Below are positions 11,899-32,547 of a stretch of DNA of 64,000 nt, piece after piece. Below the pieces are notes generated by a model that saw only the letters and a list, made by a program, of their open reading frames with translations, made no database searches and was not told the origin of the DNA. Each line of letters begins with the position of its first letter. The stretch's first letter is position 1. A program made the position numbers and the translations under genes. Source of the DNA: Brienomyrus brachyistius (lineage: Eukaryota > Chordata > Actinopteri > Osteoglossiformes > Mormyridae); contig NC_064552.1 of the NCBI RefSeq assembly GCF_023856365.1, positions 682,001 to 746,000 of the forward strand, written 5' to 3'.

Positions 11899-14800
11899 GT
11901 AGCCGGCCCGTGCTGCATCAGCTGAGCAATAGGAGGCGCTGTAGAGAACACAGAGTCGATACAATGGTCTTCATTTCTTTATTCTCCCTTAATAATCATA
12001 GCCTCACTGAGAGTAAACCCAACCGTAAGCTGTTCTGCTACGTTGGAGAAAGGTGTCTCTTAAAGACATGTATCTACTGATTGTATGTGGACCCTGCTCT
12101 CCCCCCCCCCTTTCTGGCAGTATGGTATCGTCCTGGATGCTGGCTCTTCTCACACTTCGGTGTACGTGTACCAGTGGCCAGCGGAGAAGGAGAACAACAC
12201 AGGCATGGTGCAGCAGACACACGTGTGTAATGTGAAAGGTATGTTGGGGGTGTCCCATGTGCTAATGGTGATAAAGAGAGCAGAGTGTCAAGGTAGCTGT
12301 GTGCTTCAAATGAAACTGATGGAATTAATGTTGTTTTAGCTATACAATGTCATACAAGCGGTGATCACCGTTCCATCACCCTGCCTGCGTAGGGCCCCCG
12401 AGACAAACTGTTTGATTTTCCTTTTTTCCAGATGTCGTATCTCATCTGTGACGTACCAGTTATTACGAATATTTATCCTATCGGTGACCGGCCGGTTATT
12501 ACAAATATTTATCCTATCGATGATGGGCCAGTTATTACGAATATTTATCCTATCGATGATGGGCCAGTTATTACGAATATTTATTCTATCGGTGACCGGC
12601 CGGTTATTACAAATATTTATTCTATCGGTGACGGGCCAGTTATTACGAATATTTATTCTATCGGTGACCGGCCGGTTATTACAAATATTTATCCTATCGG
12701 TGACGGGCCAGTTATTACGAATATTTATTCTATCGGTGACCGGCCGGTTATTGCAAATATTTATCCTATCGGTGACGGGCCGGTTATTAAGAATATTTAT
12801 CCTATCTGTGATGGGCCGGTTATTACGAATATTTATCCTTTCTGTGACGGCCCGGTTATTATGAATATTTATCCTATCTGTGACGGCCCGGTTATCACGA
12901 ATATGTATCCTATCGGTGATGGGCCGGTTATTACGAATATTTATCCTATCGGTGATGGGCCGGTTATTACGAATATTTATCATATAGGTGATGGGCCGGT
13001 TATCACGAATACTCATCTGTGACAGGCCGGTTATTGTGAATAGTTATCTTGCTGGCACCAACAGGAATGGAGACAAACGTAGATGTATGAGATTTGTGAT
13101 ACTATATATCTAGATATGAAATTCAAAACAAAGTTGTCAAAGACTGACCCCCCACAGCGACCACTGGGAGTTGAGGCTGAGTCATCCAGCCACACAGTTC
13201 TCATGCTGGGATCGTAGACGCCAGTCTGTGTTTTGACATTGGTGTGAGGTCTGTGGGAAGAGGGTGAGCTGCCATGCCTTTGCCGATGATGCCCCCTAGT
13301 GGAACTGCAGGCAGCATGCATTTTCCCATGAAAGGCTGCTGTGATGCACACTGGCTTAGGTTTAGTGAGGATATCAAACCTCTTGACTGAACATCCCTTT
13401 AACGGTGCCTGAGTGTCTGTGTAACTGTATGTCCGCATTGCTGTATAGGTGGGACTGCTAACCTATCCAGGCATCACCTAACTGGCAGTTGATCGGCCAA
13501 GCAGCTTTCACTGCTCAGATTTTTAAACGCAATACATAAACCCGGGGGGTGGTTCTAACCCCCATGTGAATACTAATTTTTTTTCTGCATGGCTGGTGTG
13601 CCCTGCCCCCCCACCCAGGCAAGGGCATCTCCAGCTATGCTGGCAGCCCAAATGCTGCTGGGAGCTCACTCAGGGAGTGCATGGAGGAGGCCAGGAGCAA
13701 CATTCCCACTGAGAGACAAAAGGAGACACCTGTCTACCTGGGAGCTACAGCAGGGATGAGGTTGCTAAGGTAACCCGTGTGTCAGGGGACATGGTGGGAT
13801 GAGGTTGTTATGGTAACCTGTGTACCTGGTGGTTTCTATGGTAATGGTATAAGCTGAGAAACAGAGGAAGAACACATCGGTCTCTGAGCAGGTCGCTCAC
13901 CCCCTGGTCCGTATGGCATCTCTCAGTCATAAATCTTTAATGGTTCGTATAGCCGTGCAGTGTATTGAACTCTGAAATGTTATGAAAATGTCAAACAAAG
14001 AAACCGATTAACACAATGGTGTTGGCGCTTTACCTGACAAAGCAGTTTGTCTCTAAGCTGTTCAGTTCCACCTCCAGGACCTGAAAGCGATTTAGAGAAT
14101 ATTTTAACTGACACCCGACTGAGCGTCCAAATAAATATTTCAATAAACCGAGCAAGAGCAGAGGATGAGTAAGAGGAAGTACCTTGTGACCATCAGGGTG
14201 ACGGCAGTAACTCTTTTCTTCTCCGCCTCTCCCACAGGATGGAGAACCAGTCAGCCTCAGACCAGGTCCTGGCATCAGTAGAGAACTTCCTCAAGGTGAC
14301 CCCATTCTCCTACCAGGGAGCCTGCATCATCACGGGCCAGGAAGAGGGCGCCTACGGCTGGATCACTGTCAATTATCTTGGTGATAACTTCCGTAAGGTG
14401 GGTCCAAGAACTGCGGCCTTGCAGTAGATGGAACGTGGTACAGAGATGCTCTCACAGTTAGTAATTTACGTAATGTAATAAGCAGCAGGAAATGGGTGAG
14501 CCATCGAGTGGGTGGTGGTGTGAGTTACCACACCACCTTTCTCACGTTACAGGGAACCTCTACGGGGCTTTGCCTCATTCAGGCATTGTGAAGCTCTCTA
14601 GCTCTGGGGGCTGGTCAGACTGAGCTCATGAGGCCCAATTCCTTCCAGGCCCAGCGGACCATGGGGGCCCTGGACCTGGGCGGAGCGTCCACTCAGATCA
14701 CATTTGTATCTGGGGTGGAGGGAGAGTCCCCTCAGAACTTCATCCACTTCCGTCTGTACGGGAATGAGTACCACGTGTACACTCACAGCTTCCTGTGCTA

Positions 14801-16514
14801 TGGCAAGGACCAGGCGCTCAGGCTGGCGCTGAGTCACGGGCTGCGGGCACTGCCAGAGAACGCAAACAGCACCCTGCTAGACCACTGCTTCCACCCAGGC
14901 TACAGGAAACAGAAGGACCTGTCCGATGTCTATGATAGCCCCTGTGTCTCCAAGAAAGGGGCTCCAACTGGGACCTTCATCCATCAAGGTGCAGGGAACT
15001 GGAGTCTCTGCCATCAGCATGTACAAGGCCTCTTCAACTTCAGCCAGTGTGTCAGGAGGAGCTGCTCCTTCAATGGGGTCTTCCAGCCCCCACTGCAGGG
15101 GACGTTTGGGGTAAGCATTATGGGGTAATGGTGTTAGCTGGCAGCTAAAGGAGGAACTGGAGATATGATCATTCTCATTTTACGTGGCCATTCTAGGGTG
15201 ATGTGCAAGCAGTGTGTAACCACCCAAAGGCTCGCAGAGTAATGATGTCACTGTTGGGCCTTGAGCAGGGCATTTAGGTACTGGCTGACCGTGCTGTCTG
15301 ACCCAGACTCTGTGTAAATGCTGTGTCTTAACATCTTCTGCTTGCCAGGCTTTCTCTGCTTTCTTCTTTGTGATGAATTTCTTGAACCTGACTTCCGGGT
15401 CCCTGTATGATGCAAAGCAGAAGCTGACTAGTTACTGTTCTACACCCTGGGAAAAGGCAAGTGTGAAGTAGGGTGGGGCCTGGGGGATAGTGGGGGGGAG
15501 TGGGGTGGGGCCTGAGGGATAGTGGGAGGGGAGTTGAGGGTGGGGTCTGAGGGATAGTGGGAGGGGAGTGGGTGGGGCCTGAGGGATAGTGGGAGGGGAG
15601 TTGGGGGTGGGGTCTGAGGGATAGTGGGAGGGGAGTGGGGTGGGGCCTGAGGGATAGTGGGAGGGGAGTTGGGGGTGGGGTCTGAGGGATAGTGGGAGGG
15701 GGGTGGGGTGGTGCTTGTGGGATTGTGGGAGGGGAGTGGGGTGGGGTCTGAGGATAGTGGGAGGGGAGTGGGGTGGGGTCTGAGGATAGTGGGAGGGGAG
15801 TGGGGTGGGGCCTGAGGGATACTGGGAGGGGAGTTGGGGGTGGGGCCTGAGGGATAGTGGGAGGGGAATGGGGTGGGGCTTGAGGAATAGTGTGAGGGCG
15901 GAGTGGAGTGTGGTTTTACTTTGCTGTCAGCATCCGCAATGAAGGTACTGATCAGAAGAATAAAATTTTGACTTGTGCTGGTCCATGCTGATTGATGTCT
16001 CTGCAGATCCAAAAGGACCACCCTACAGTTAAGGAGAAGTACTTGTCTGAATACTGCTTCTCAGGGACCTACATCGTCACGCTGCTTGAAGATGGATACA
16101 ACTTCACCTCGGATGCCTGGAAGGAAATCAAGTTCATCAAAAAGGTTTGACTCATACCTTTCATTAACAGCCTGACTGCATGTATGTTGCTGCCATCTAC
16201 ATGTTGGGTAGAAGATGTCCCCACAAAGTCCTCTTCACTGAACTTAAACCTAATGTCCCCACAATGTCTTCCTCACGAAGGCGTATTTTTTTTATCTGCT
16301 TCAGATTGGAGACAGTGATGCTGGCTGGACTCTGGGCTACATGCTGAACATGACCAACATGATTCCAGCAGAGGCCCCTGACACACCGCCCCTCCCCCAC
16401 TCTAGCTACGTGGCCATCATGGTCCTGCTGGCCCTGCTGCTACCCAGCCTGCTCTTCATCGGTTACCGCTTGTTCAGGCGCTCTGGTTCTGCTTCTCAAA
16501 AGCAGATCGTTTAA
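11773..16514 (+). CDS. ENTPD1: Ectonucleoside triphosphate diphosphohydrolase 1 (CD39), eight coding exons
   Basis: Spliced CDS join(11773-11898, 12121-12238, 13619-13769, 14238-14397, 14649-15110, 15349-15456, 16007-16144, 16305-16514) gives 490 residues (human 510). The family is a plasma-membrane ecto-apyrase that hydrolyses extracellular ATP and ADP to AMP. All five apyrase conserved regions are visible: DAGSSHT (about 48-54), YLGATAGMR (121-129), [10 protein letters not shown] (164-173), LDLGGASTQ (193-201) and DAGWTLGY (426-433). There is one N-terminal membrane segment (about 10-31), one C-terminal segment (about 456-478) and several N-glycosylation sequons, the usual two-pass topology. 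WPAEKEN after region 1 and [15 protein letters not shown] near the C terminus favour ENTPD1 over ENTPD2, 3 or 8. Oddities are a segment about 13 residues short between regions 3 and 4 and a GC splice donor after exon 6. The first coding exon starts with AG before the ATG after an acceptor, so an upstream exon adding a few residues is possible. Confidence 0.93.
12121..12238 (+). CDS. ENTPD1: ENTPD1 coding exon 2 (apyrase conserved region 1)
   Basis: Begins [19 protein letters not shown], the phosphate-binding first apyrase region, after a C-rich tract and CTGGCAG. Ends phase 1 at AAAG/GTATGT. NNT is a possible N-glycosylation site. Confidence 0.93.
12440..13035. repeat. 36-bp minisatellite, about 16 copies, in ENTPD1 intron 2
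   Basis: Units carry TTATTACGAATATTTATCCT and ATCGGTGACGGGCCGG. The 12-codon period keeps frames open on both strands ([12 protein letters not shown] on plus). It lies between exons 2 and 3 and no splice sites frame it. Confidence 0.9.
13619..13769 (+). CDS. ENTPD1: ENTPD1 coding exon 3 (apyrase conserved region 2)
   Basis: The acceptor CACCCAG ends at 13618. The exon reads GKGISSYAG through [12 protein letters not shown] and ends phase 2 inside an Arg codon, AG/GTAACC. Confidence 0.92.
14238..14397 (+). CDS. ENTPD1: ENTPD1 coding exon 4 (apyrase conserved region 3)
   Basis: Contains [17 protein letters not shown], including the catalytic-base region. Taken to end at AAG/GTGGGT (14397, phase 0). 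An alternative donor C/GTAAGG at 14392 is discussed in the findings, because the chosen donor leaves this part of the protein short. Confidence 0.88.
14649..15110 (+). CDS. ENTPD1: ENTPD1 coding exon 5 (apyrase conserved region 4)
   Basis: Largest exon, 154 codons, after the acceptor CTTCCAG. Holds [15 protein letters not shown] and the family motif [14 protein letters not shown], with Cys residues expected to form disulphides and sequons NST, NWS and NFS. Ends GTFG/GTAAGC, phase 0. Confidence 0.92.
15215..15312 (+). mobile_element. Decayed SINE fragment in ENTPD1 intron 5
   Basis: Words such as CACTGTTGGGCCTTGAGCAG and CTGACCGTGCTGTCTGACCC resemble the body of common fish tRNA SINEs. No promoter boxes or tail remain. 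Confidence 0.35.
15349..15456 (+). CDS. ENTPD1: ENTPD1 coding exon 6, followed by a GC splice donor
   Basis: Encodes [17 protein letters not shown] through STPWEK, 36 codons. The exon must end at AAAAG before GCAAGT because the next exon continues in phase 0, making this a GC-AG intron. A G-rich minisatellite starts within about 15 bases of the donor. Confidence 0.9.
15470..15905. repeat. G-rich minisatellite in ENTPD1 intron 6
   Basis: About 12 units of 30-36 bases such as GGGGTGGGGCCTGAGGGATA then GTGGGAGGGGAGT. Multiple GGG/GGGG runs on the plus strand suit G-quadruplexes in the pre-mRNA. Starts 14 bases after the GC donor. Confidence 0.88.
16007..16144 (+). CDS. ENTPD1: ENTPD1 coding exon 7
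   Basis: Encodes 46 residues including [20 protein letters not shown], almost identical to mammalian CD39 here. Flanked by CTGCAG and AAAG/GTTTGA, phase 0 on both sides. Confidence 0.93.
16305..16514 (+). CDS. ENTPD1: ENTPD1 coding exon 8 (region 5 and C-terminal membrane segment)
   Basis: Encodes [21 protein letters not shown], a short stalk, a hydrophobic segment and a basic cytoplasmic tail ending QKQIV before TAA at 16512-16514. Confidence 0.93.
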   Translation: MGDSDAGWTLGYMLNMTNMIPAEAPDTPPLPHSSYVAIMVLLALLLPSLLFIGYRLFRRSGSASQKQIV

Positions 16515-17000
16515 CTATCATTATAGGATGTAGATACTGTGGGTGGGGCTGGCTTCAGTGTTTTTACTTTTATTAGTCGGATGGGGGCCTGCATTCAGAA
16601 CCCTGTGTGGACCCATACTGATCTCCTCCCTGACTGTGATTGCAGAACCAGAGGTAGATGTCCATCTCAGGTCAGGTGACACACCTGTACCAGAAGTCTG
16701 GATCTGCAGGGCAGGACTGTGCACTACCATCAAGGAGCAATGACCCAGGGCCAGGAGACAGGGCTGTAGGATCTGGGGGGGTCGCGAGGGGGGGACACTA
16801 GGGGGGAATACAGGGAGACACTAGGGGGGACACAGGGGAGACGCTTCTCCAAGCTGCTCCAGCCTTGGATGTCAGAGATCGTCTTTGCATTTCATTTCCC
16901 AGGAGACCATCATCCCGCATTTTTAACAGAGGGAATTCCACACTGAAGCAAACCTGCCTGCTTGATTTCCCAATAAACATTATGCTTTTCTTGTGATATG
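16515..17000 (+). other. ENTPD1: Probable ENTPD1 3' UTR
   Basis: Runs from the stop codon to just past the only good AATAAA in this stretch (16972). Contains a small run of GGGGGACAC-type repeats near 16785-16840. The 3' end is inferred, not seen. Confidence 0.5.
16972..16977 (+). promoter_or_regulatory. Candidate poly(A) signal of ENTPD1
   Basis: Canonical AATAAA 458 bases after the ENTPD1 stop, followed by a T/G-containing stretch. Confidence 0.5.
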
Positions 17001-17170
17001 CCTACACTGTGATGAAATGAGGCATCGGTATGGGTCTTTATGCATGTAAATAAGGCTCATAGATTGCTTTGAAACTAGAGTGGTAAAATTTCAGAGACAC
17101 TTAGGTTTTCACTGTGTGCTGGCTGAACAAGCATATCATCTTCACAGTTCTGGATATGCATATTACAACA

Positions 17171-17210
17171 TCCATCCATCCATCCATCCATTTATCTATC
17201 TATCTATCCT
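17171..17210. repeat. (CCAT)n/(CTAT)n microsatellite
   Basis: Runs of ATCC and then ATCT tetranucleotides. Confidence 0.9.
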
Positions 17211-17399
17211 CATATCCTATGCTGTTATACCCATAATACTGTGTTTCTAAACCCAATCCAGACAGTTCACTTTCTTCCACCACCAAGGGCACTGTAGGGG
17301 CATATGCAAAATTGGGAAACACTGACATGTATCCTCTTCTGTATATATGGGCAACACGAGGACGCATAAAGCACACAGTAAAAGTGAGTTTCGTATGTA

Positions 17400-18712
17400 C
17401 AGGGATGCCCGTCAGCCTGCTCGTATACCGAGGACTGTGCGGAGCGCACGCACAGAGCAGCTCCTTCAGGGATGCCCATCAGCCTGCTCGCATACCGAGG
17501 ACTGTGCGGAGCGCACGCACAGAACGGCTCCTTCAGGGATGCCCGTCAGCCTGCTCGCATGCCGAGGACTGTGCGGAGCGCACGCACAGAGCGGCTCCTT
17601 CAGGGATGCCCGTCAGCCTGCTCGCATGCCGAGGACTGTGCGGAGCGCACGCACAGAGCGGCTCCTTCAGGGATGCCCGTCAGCCTGCTCGCATGCCGAG
17701 GACTGTGCGGAGCGCACGCACAGAACGGCTCCTTCAGGGATGCCCGTCAGCCTGCTCGCATGCCGAGGACTGTGCGGAGCGCACGCACAGAACGGCTCCT
17801 TCAGGGATGCCCGTCAGCCTCCTCGCATACCGAGAACTGCGGAGCGCACGCACAGAGCAGCTCCTTCAGGGATGCCCGTCAGCCTCCTCGCATACCGAGG
17901 ACTGTGCGGAGCGCACGCACAGAACGGCTCCTTCAGGGATGCCCGTCAGCCTCCTCGCATACCGAGGACTGTGCGGAGCGCACGCACAGAACGGCTCCTT
18001 CAGGGATGCCCGTCAGCCTGCTCGCATGCCGAGGACTGTGCGGAGCGCACGCACAGAGCGGCTCCTTCAGGGATGCCCGTCAGCCTGCTCGCATGCCGAG
18101 GACTGTGCGGAGCGCACGCACAGAACGGCTCCTTCAGGGATGCCCGTCAGCCTGCTCGCATACCGAGGACTGTGCGGAGCGCACGCACAGAACGGCTCCT
18201 TCAGGGATGCCCGTCAGCCTGCTCGCATGCCGAGGACTGTGCGGAGCGCACGCACAGAGCGGCTCCTTCAGGGATGCCCGTCCGCCTGCTCGCATACCGA
18301 GGACTGTGCGGAGCGCACGCACAGAGCGGCTCCTTCAGGGATGCCCGACAGCCTGCTCGCATACCGAGGACTGTGCTGAGCGCACGCACAGAACGGCTCC
18401 TTCAGGGATGCCCATCCGCCTGCTCGCATGCCGAGGACTGTGCGGAGCGCACGCACAGAACGGCTCCTTCAGGGATGCCCGTCCGCCTGCTCGCATGCCG
18501 AGGACTGTGCGGAGCGCACGCACAGAGCGGCTCCTTCAGGGATGCCCGTCAGCCTGCTCGCATACCGAGGACTGTGCGGAGCGCACGCACAGAACGGCTC
18601 CTTCAGGGATGCCCGTCAGCCTGCTCGCATACCGAGGACTGTGCGGAGCGCACGCACAGAGCGGCTCCTTCAGGGATGCCCGTCGGCCTGCTCGCATACC
18701 GAGGACTGTGTG
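17400..18712. repeat. 67-bp minisatellite, about 19-20 copies, downstream of ENTPD1
   Basis: Units contain GGATGCCCGTCAGCCTGCTC, GCATACCGAGGA and the hairpin word CTGTGCGGAGCGCACGCACA. One unit near 17840 is 3 bases short. The period is not a multiple of three, yet all plus frames are open for hundreds of codons because the unit lacks stops; not a gene. Confidence 0.93.
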
Positions 18713-19789
18713 AAGTGCAGACAAGGAGCAAACATGCAAACTCCCAGCACCTATATTGAAGTCAGGGTTCTTATATTCACATATGGATATTTTATGCATG
18801 TGCTGAATTAGTGCATTAAATTCCCTGTTTTTTAATTATCGTTTTCAATTGTTGTGGCCTGTGTTTACCTGTAAGAATTCACATTCACAATTTATACCAA
18901 ATATGAAATTTTTATATTCTATTTCATATTTGGCTTAAATAAAACATGTTCTATCCAGCCTGTCCCCTGTGTGCGGATCCAGCAACCCTGAAGCATGTCT
19001 GTTGGTTGTAAGACCAGCCAGATACAAGGCAGAAACCCCTGGCAGAAACACCTTAGGATTTTGGCAGTCGAGCTTGAGCGCAGGGTGCTGTGTCTCTCCA
19101 TGCCCAGACAATGGTCCCACAGTCACCCTCCTTCATCCGGGAAGGAGAGGAACTGGGGGGTAAGAATTCACCCCTCGACGCATGCCCACTAAATGCAGGA
19201 AACACTAGGAAATGCGCGTCGACTTGGCCAGGGCTTCCTGTCTGAAACTGCTACAACGAACCTCTGCCAGCACGTCTGCATGACTGAGCTGACGTCCCTT
19301 GGAAGGAGGCTGTGGCCGAGGCAGTAGAATGAAAAAGGCTGCAAGATTCCAAGTGAGGCTGGAAAGATTAGATATTGCACAGGAGCGTCTAGAGACTAAG
19401 ATCTGACCAGGTTAGACCAGCTTGCAGAGGAGCTACGCCAACTGAGGGTGTGTCATCGAGGTAGCAGCACCATCTAGTGGTCATTCCCAAGAACACACCC
19501 ACTTGCATCAATTGTAGTACAGGAACTTGAGGGATTGTAACACCCAGCGTAATCTATAAATGCTTTTTCTTAATGCATAACAGACAAAAATAACAGTTGT
19601 AATGGATTATTCAAAATATTATACACAGTAAAATAAAAGTGGTGATTTTTTTTATTTAAGAAACATCATTATTACTGAAAATATATTGAATATATCATTG
19701 GATCATAGGTATTTTTCCCAGTCGGTGCAAGATGAGAGAGACAACTAGCCATGCATTTGTAAAAAAATGTGAAATGAAATTGTTATTTC

Positions 19790-19790
<1 letters not shown>

Positions 19791-19820
<30 letters not shown>

Positions 19821-19880
19821 TTAAATTATTATTAAATTATTATTATTATTACTACTACTACTACTACTATTATTATTATA
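19791..19880. repeat. (TAA)n/(ATT)n/(ACT)n microsatellite
   Basis: Perfect trinucleotide runs that change type twice. Confidence 0.95.
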
Positions 19881-20142
19881 TAGCATGAAGCTGAAAATGG
19901 GCAGATAAAAGTGTGAGTGTTTCAAAATGCAGCCAGACTGACTATCGCAGTTCTGACAGCACTGATAAGGAAAAAGCTGCCCAGTGGAAATCATGGTACA
20001 TTTTTAGTGCTGAAACTCCCGGCTGATGATCTGGCCCCTTTACTGCGTTCAAGTCGTGAAATGACTGAATGTGATGGATATTAAAGTCGAAAGTGACACG
20101 CAAGACCAGCACGTGTGTGTGTGTGTGTCTGTGTGTTTGTAT

Positions 20143-20433
20143 AGATTAAATAACAACTTATGTAGTCTGAGAGGACCTGCTCCTTCACCAACACAAAGCT
20201 GGCCTCTGTCCTCTAGCACAGATTCACTCCAGCTTGTGCGCAACCTACAGAGGCGCAACCTGAGCTCTCAGCTCTGAGAAGAGGCTCATCCAATCAGACT
20301 CCAAGCAGGATCAAGCATGGGAGGAAATTGGCACATGCTGCAGTACCACATTCTGCCCACTAGTTGTGCTGGCTGAGGGATGGCTTCATTCTTGGGAAGT
20401 TTAGGCCACACAATTCCAAGAAGGGAGATCCAC
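20143..20433. mobile_element. Dispersed repeat, copy 1 (inverted relative to copy 2)
   Basis: Bases 20143-20376 match the reverse complement of 40641-40874 with only about three differences over 234 bases. Weaker similarity continues to about 20433 after a gap. Both copies have CA/TG repeats next to them. No ORF or tRNA boxes recognised. Confidence 0.75.
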
Positions 20434-20720
20434 ACACACACAGACACACGTACTTACCCGCATACCTATCAAACCATCCATTCATTTCTATGTGGAAAAC
20501 CTTAATCCCAATCACGACAGCCTTAACCCTTAACCTTAACCATAAGCAACCAACCAAAATACAAGATTTTGGCATTTTTACTTTTTTGCTTGCATTCACA
20601 GATTTTAATAAAACTGAGGTTATCCAAATGGGGACCTAAGAAATGCCCTCAAAAGTAAGAAAGTTTCAGATTTTACCACAGTGTGGGGATATTTTGGTCC
20701 CCAGATATGATCTATGCAAA

Positions 20721-20722
20721 CC

Positions 20723-20776
<54 letters not shown>
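20721..20776. repeat. Poly(C) followed by (CA)n
   Basis: Nineteen C residues run directly into about 18 CA dinucleotides. Confidence 0.95.
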
Positions 20777-20781
<5 letters not shown>

Positions 20782-22053
20782 CACTAGAGCTTAACAGCAG
20801 AGGGCACCATCTCTGCGTGTTTGTGCTTTAAGCAGTCGCCGTCTGTGGGATTTCTGGTGTAGATCAGCCAAATCCGGACTCGTTTGCCCATACCTCATAT
20901 TTGCTTTCTTAAGCAGTAAACTGTTTCATAATCAACAAAAGGATTATAAGATTAATATCTTATTGCAGATTAGAATGACAGAATGATGCTACATCATACA
21001 CTCTATTTTGGTGGGATTCTGTGCTAATTCAACAGTTAAATCTACTACATTGTAACCCAATGTTAGTGTTACTTAGAGAATGAATAAATTAAAATAAAGA
21101 TACAATTTTAGATCACATCAAAAAGTGGTGACTGCAAAAGACTGCAAAAGGCAGTCTGTAACACAACATTTTGACTGCGAGCCCTCATACAGGTGGGCTG
21201 TAAGAGGACATTCCGTCTGTGAGCCCCCATACAGGTGGTCTGTAACAGGACATTCCATGTGTGAGCCGGGATATTATGATAGTATGGAAATGTGATCAAT
21301 GTGGTCTGTACTTTGGCAGTGAGTAAAACCCAGGACAATATAGTCACACAGCCATGCAGACCTGCAGATCCCAGCTGGGGGAGGGGGGCTTATGTTACTG
21401 ATCCGGGACAAAGTGTGACAACACATTGCCCCCCCCCCTATGGAGAATGCTCAACTGGATAAATAAAAAGTGCTGTATTTCTTGGTGAGTCGTGTCTAAA
21501 TCCCCCCAGGACTATCAAAGACATCAGGACAAGCAAATGGAGAGTGACTGCCTGTGTGACCCCCCCCAACCCCCGCAAAACCTCCCACTGAGGTCACCCT
21601 CCCCCCCACCTTCTCGGAGGGGTTGTGTTTGCCTGAAAGTTAATGAATGAAGTAGTGTTGAAGGAGAGGAGGAGGGGCATTGGACTGGGGGCCAGTTCAA
21701 CACCTCCACCGCCCCCCCTGCCCCCAGAGCTGGCCAGGGGGCTGTCAGGCTCCTCCTTAGCCCATCTAATTTCAGACTGCAGGACAAACCAAACACTGGG
21801 GGCAGCCAGAATGGGAGAAGACCCGGCGCCGATCACATCTGTCACTGTCTGCACCGGCGGGAAGATGGAGGAGAGAAGAGGGAAAACGAGGGAAGCAGAA
21901 AGAGCGGGGGGGCAGGAGGGGGCCGTCTTCCTGCGCTCAGGGGGTGAGGCCAGCATGCCGCTCCAGGGGAGGAGCCTGGGACAGGGAGAGCCAGCACTGC
22001 ACTGTCACACATTCATACGGAGGAAAGCGGGTGCACAGGCCGTGAGTGGAGCC

Positions 22054-22158
22054 CATTGGAAGGCCAGCTGATCAGAGAGCCAGCTGATTGGACGCACAGC
22101 CAATTGGTCAATCACTGATTGGACAGGCAGCCGATCAGGCAGCCACTGATTGGACGGG
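22054..22158 (+). promoter_or_regulatory. ATTGG/CCAAT cluster upstream of the CPN1 start
   Basis: Five ATTGG pentamers (one within CCAATTGG) fall in about 100 bases ending 25 bases before the CPN1 ATG, mixed with CAGCTGATC-like words in an imperfect tandem arrangement. ATTGG is the reverse of the CCAAT box bound by NF-Y. It may be promoter or 5' UTR; the transcription start cannot be seen. Confidence 0.4.
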
Positions 22159-22182
22159 CAGCTGATCGGGGCACCTGAGAGG

Positions 22183-32152
<9,970 letters not shown>

Positions 32153-32541
32153 ACGCTGCGATGCCCAGTACAGCACATGGAGTCCACGTGGTCCCAGGGC
32201 TCCGCACGCCTGAGGAGAATCGACCTTCTGCAAGAAAAAGCCGACCTTCTTTATGGTGCCACGGCCAGCTAGTATCAGAACCTTCGCATTTGTTCATATC
32301 CAGTAAGATAAGGCCTGTGTCTCTCAGTCGGTGTTTATGTGCTGAACCTGATCCTTATACATTAACAGCAAAAGACACATCAAGACAAAACAATCAGATA
32401 GTAATCTATGGTATATTGATTTTTTTTAAGGAAATTTTCATTATGGGTTGAATAGACACGGAAAACTTCTCATAGCTGAATAAGCATCGATTTACAGCCT
32501 GCTGCCATCTGAACAAGACATTTTGTGTTTTATTCTTCAAA

Positions 32542-32547
32542 AATAAA
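32542..32547 (+). promoter_or_regulatory. Candidate poly(A) signal of CPN1
   Basis: AATAAA 390 bases after the CPN1 stop, with a GT-containing stretch downstream. The 3' UTR would be about 32153-32565. Confidence 0.5.

Larger units (their letters stand above)
18713..22050. other. ENTPD1-CPN1 spacer
   Basis: No coding sequence recognised. Contains (TAA)n at 19791-19880, a dispersed-repeat copy at 20143-20433, a C run with (CA)n at 20721-20776 and G/C-rich DNA at 21380-22050 leading into CPN1. Confidence 0.55.

Noticed and set aside
17312..18759. Very long overlapping ORFs (355-470 codons) in all plus frames
   Set aside because: They are translations of the 67-bp minisatellite, whose unit has no stop in any plus frame; no homology, start context or splice sites.
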